The notes beneath the pieces are model-generated. The model was given only the letters and a program-made list of their open reading frames with translations. It did no database searches and was not told the origin of the DNA. The position numbers and the translations under genes are program-made. This document shows positions 6,248 to 8,081 of a DNA stretch of 8,081 bases, in pieces (the first letter of the stretch is position 1; every line of letters begins with the position of its first letter). Source of the DNA: Rhodospirillaceae bacterium (lineage in GTDB: Bacteria > Pseudomonadota > Alphaproteobacteria > Rhodospirillales_A > Casp-alpha2); contig DNMS01000055.1 of assembly GCA_003488105.1 (NCBI GenBank), positions 8,888 to 16,968 of the forward strand, given 5' to 3'.

Positions 6248-6802
6248 TCACGGCTTGTCGGGGTTGGTTTTCAGGAAGATCGCGATCTTGAGCCGGATGT
6301 CATCGCCCAACTGGCGGACGGCCCGGTCACGGGCGCCCTTTTCGGCCATCAGTGTGGCGAATTCTGAATTGAGGATGTTGAAGCTGGAAATGGCCCGGCT
6401 GTTACCCGAGTAAAGGTGACGCCCGGTGCGCTGATCCTGCAGGGTGAAGGAACTGATTAGGGACAGGTCGGCGCGGGTGGCGTCGGCGCTTTTCTGCACG
6501 GCCAGCGAGGAAATGCTTTCACTCAACGTAACGTCCAGGCGATAGATTTGTTCGCCGCGCGGCCCCCGGGGGGACAGTCCGTCCAGCAGCGCGTTGTGCA
6601 GTTGCTGGCCGACGCGAGCGAGGCTGTATTCGTTCGATGTGTTGCTGCTCTGGACCGGGCGGATCTCGACCTGAGACAAGGTGTCGCTAAGGTCGGCCCC
6701 GGCCCCCGATCGGCCGTAGAGCGGGCGGAAGCCGCAGCCGCCGAGGCCGCCCGTCGCCAACGCGCCGGCGATTCCGGCAAGGATATTTCTACGCGACCAC
6801 AT
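6248..6802 (-). CDS. lptE: LPS-assembly lipoprotein LptE
   Basis: LptE is the outer-membrane lipoprotein that plugs the LptD barrel and helps insert lipopolysaccharide into the outer leaflet. The product has 184 residues. It opens with a lipoprotein signal peptide: MWSRRN, then a hydrophobic stretch (7-20), then the lipobox LGGC with the lipidated Cys at residue 23, then the family hallmark GFRPLYG (24-30). The body includes [10 protein letters not shown], a beta-strand-rich middle, and a basic C-terminal helix. The start at ATG 6802 lies 14 bases inside the leuS 3' end. AGGA (minus strand, 6812 to 6809) is spaced 6 nt before it, which favours this start over longer forms in the same frame. 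The SRRNIL sequence before the hydrophobic core resembles a twin-arginine signal. Sequence conservation in this family is low, so lipobox, GFRPLYG and gene order carry the call. Confidence 0.88.
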   Translation of the reverse strand: MWSRRNILAGIAGALATGGLGGCGFRPLYGRSGAGADLSDTLSQVEIRPVQSSNTSNEYSLARVGQQLHNALLDGLSPRGPRGEQIYRLDVTLSESISSLAVQKSADATRADLSLISSFTLQDQRTGRHLYSGNSRAISSFNILNSEFATLMAEKGARDRAVRQLGDDIRLKIAIFLKTNPDKP

Positions 6803-8081
6803 TGACGATCCTGTTCGGTACGACGATGACTTTCCGGGGCGGTTTACCTTCCAGCACGGATTGTACCTTATCCAGGGCCAGGGCCGCATCCTTCGCTGTA
6901 TCCTGGGGGCAATCCTTGGGCAATTCAACGGTGCCGCGCAGCTTGCCATTGACCTGGACCGCGACGGTCACCAGATCGTCGACCAGATAGGCGGGGTCGG
7001 CCTCGGGCCAGGGCGTATCGGCGACCAGCGTTTCCCCGCGGCCCAGCTTAAGCCACAGGGCCTCGGCGAGATGGGGCGTCATGGGGGCGATGAGAAGGCT
7101 CAAGGTCTCCAGCGCGAAGCGGCGCACCCAATCCGCGTCCGGTGCCGTGTCCTTCAGGCCTTCGACCGCGTTGGTCAGTTCGCGAATGCGGGCGACGGCC
7201 TTGTTGAAGTGGAATTTTTCCAGGTCTCCGGAAACGCCGTCGATGGTCTTATGCGCAGCCTTCAGAACTTCTTCCGCGGCCGGTCCCATTGTGTCGGGCC
7301 GGGCGGCATCGGCGGCGGCAAGAGGGGCGGGGTTTTCCGTGACCAGGCGCCACAGCCGGTTGAGGTAGCGCCAGGCGCCGTCGACGCCGGCGTCGGTCCA
7401 TTCCAGATCGCGGTCGGGCGGGCTGTCGGACAGCATGAACAGCCGCGCCGTGTCGGCCCCGTAGGCGCCGATGATGGCTTCGGGGTCGACCACGTTCTTC
7501 TTGGACTTGCTCATCTTCTCGGACCGCCCGAGGGTCACCGGCTGGCCCGTTTCGGCATGTTTGGCGGCGTCGCCGTCGAACACCACCTGAGACGGCAGCA
7601 GCCATTTGCCGGCCGCGTCCTTGAAGGTCTGGTGGCATACCATGCCCTGGGTCAGCAGCCCGGCGAAGGGTTCCTCCACAGACAGATATCCACATTTCTT
7701 CAAAGCCCGCGTGAAGAAGCGGCTGTACAGTAGGTGGAGGACCGCATGCTCGATCCCGCCGATGTACTGATCCACGGGCAGCCAGTAATCGACGGCGGCG
7801 CGGTCGAGGGGGGCGTCCGAGGTTGGGTTGCAGAACCGGGCGAAGTACCAGGATGATTCGAAGAAGGTGTCGAAGGTATCGGTTTCGCGCTCGGCCGGCT
7901 TGCCGCAGGTCGGGCAGGCGACCTGCTTCCACGTGGGGTGGCGGGCCAGGGGATTGCCGGTTCCCGTGAAGTCGACATCGGCGGGCAGCTCGACCGGCAG
8001 ATCCCGTTCCGGAACCGGAACGGTACCGCAGTCGCCGCAATGGATGATCGGGATCGGGCAGCCCCAATAGCGTTGGCGCGA
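6789..8081 (-). CDS. leuS: Leucyl-tRNA synthetase (3' part, cut by window end)
   Basis: The last 430 residues are present; the frame is open to the right edge of the window, where the gene's 5' part continues. LeuS is a class I aminoacyl-tRNA synthetase that charges tRNA-Leu. In fragment numbering, [10 protein letters not shown] (2-11) belongs to the catalytic core. Two CxxC pairs (Cys15/Cys18 and Cys56/Cys59) look like a zinc knuckle. [17 protein letters not shown] (66-82) and [20 protein letters not shown] follow. The ATP-binding signature KMSKS lies at 189-193 in [14 protein letters not shown]. The anticodon-binding helical domain ([12 protein letters not shown]) and the C-terminal [12 protein letters not shown] strand end the protein. 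The catalytic HIGH motif and editing domain lie outside the window. lptE starts inside its last codons, so the two are probably translationally coupled. Confidence 0.97.
   Translation of the reverse strand, partial: SRQRYWGCPIPIIHCGDCGTVPVPERDLPVELPADVDFTGTGNPLARHPTWKQVACPTCGKPAERETDTFDTFFESSWYFARFCNPTSDAPLDRAAVDYWLPVDQYIGGIEHAVLHLLYSRFFTRALKKCGYLSVEEPFAGLLTQGMVCHQTFKDAAGKWLLPSQVVFDGDAAKHAETGQPVTLGRSEKMSKSKKNVVDPEAIIGAYGADTARLFMLSDSPPDRDLEWTDAGVDGAWRYLNRLWRLVTENPAPLAAADAARPDTMGPAAEEVLKAAHKTIDGVSGDLEKFHFNKAVARIRELTNAVEGLKDTAPDADWVRRFALETLSLLIAPMTPHLAEALWLKLGRGETLVADTPWPEADPAYLVDDLVTVAVQVNGKLRGTVELPKDCPQDTAKDAALALDKVQSVLEGKPPRKVIVVPNRIVNVVA

Noticed and set aside
5638..6291. Plus-strand open frame (217 codons) opposite holA
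   Set aside because: It is a mirror of holA codons with Gly/Asp/Arg-rich composition; holA is supported by motif, length and gene order.
7686..7694. ATATCCACA, eight of nine bases of a DnaA box
   Set aside because: It is a lone match inside leuS codons, with no neighbouring boxes and no AT-rich DNA.
6861..7733. Plus-strand open frame (290 codons) opposite leuS
   Set aside because: It is a mirror frame of leuS, whose KMSKS and other signatures are clear on the minus strand.
7249..8067. Minus-strand open frame overlapping leuS with its own ATG
   Set aside because: It runs in a different frame from leuS; the true leuS frame is open to the window edge without needing an internal start, and this product is Arg/Pro-rich noise.

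Overview
The window is a high-GC bacterial chromosome segment. It carries the core mnmE-mnmG-rsmG-parA-parB cluster, facing a leuS-lptE-holA cluster that runs the other way. This arrangement, the two copies of the canonical centromere site TGTTTCACGTGAAACA, the MnmE ending FCIGK, and the alphaproteobacterial look of ParB, HolA and the short LptE point to an alphaproteobacterium. A Rhodospirillales-like, free-living, LPS-bearing organism is my best guess; the order is inference. Clusters like this usually lie within a few tens of kb of the chromosomal origin.

Layout. Positions 2-328 (+) hold the last 108 codons of mnmE. Positions 329-732 are a 404-bp spacer made of an AT-rich island (331-440; 34 G/C in 110 bases), a parS site inside a perfect 22-bp palindrome (498-519), a short 12-bp direct repeat, and a good sigma70-type promoter (634-662). 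Positions 733-5104 (+) hold mnmG, rsmG, parA and parB, with a second parS laid over the GTG start codon of rsmG. rsmG/parA overlap by 8 bp and parA/parB by 4 bp. Positions 5105-5193 are the convergent junction, with three short inverted repeats, two of them mutually exclusive. Positions 5194-8081 (-) hold holA, lptE and the 3' part of leuS; lptE overlaps leuS by 14 bp and holA follows lptE after 40 bp.

How the genes work together. MnmE and MnmG form the complex that modifies the wobble uridine U34 of certain tRNAs. RsmG makes the m7G mark in the 530 loop of 16S rRNA. ParA (ATPase), ParB (CTP-dependent clamp) and the two parS sites form the chromosome segregation machine, with both sites 0.7-3.7 kb from the parAB genes. 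On the other strand, LeuS charges tRNA-Leu, LptE is the outer-membrane lipoprotein partner of LptD, and HolA is the clamp-loader delta subunit.

No foreign island, mobile element, CRISPR array, RNA gene or unknown protein is visible. All genes are intact except the two cut by the window edges. I see no new multi-gene system. The points most worth a second look are the parS embedded in the rsmG start, the architecture of the mnmE-mnmG spacer, and the twin-arginine-like signal peptide of LptE.
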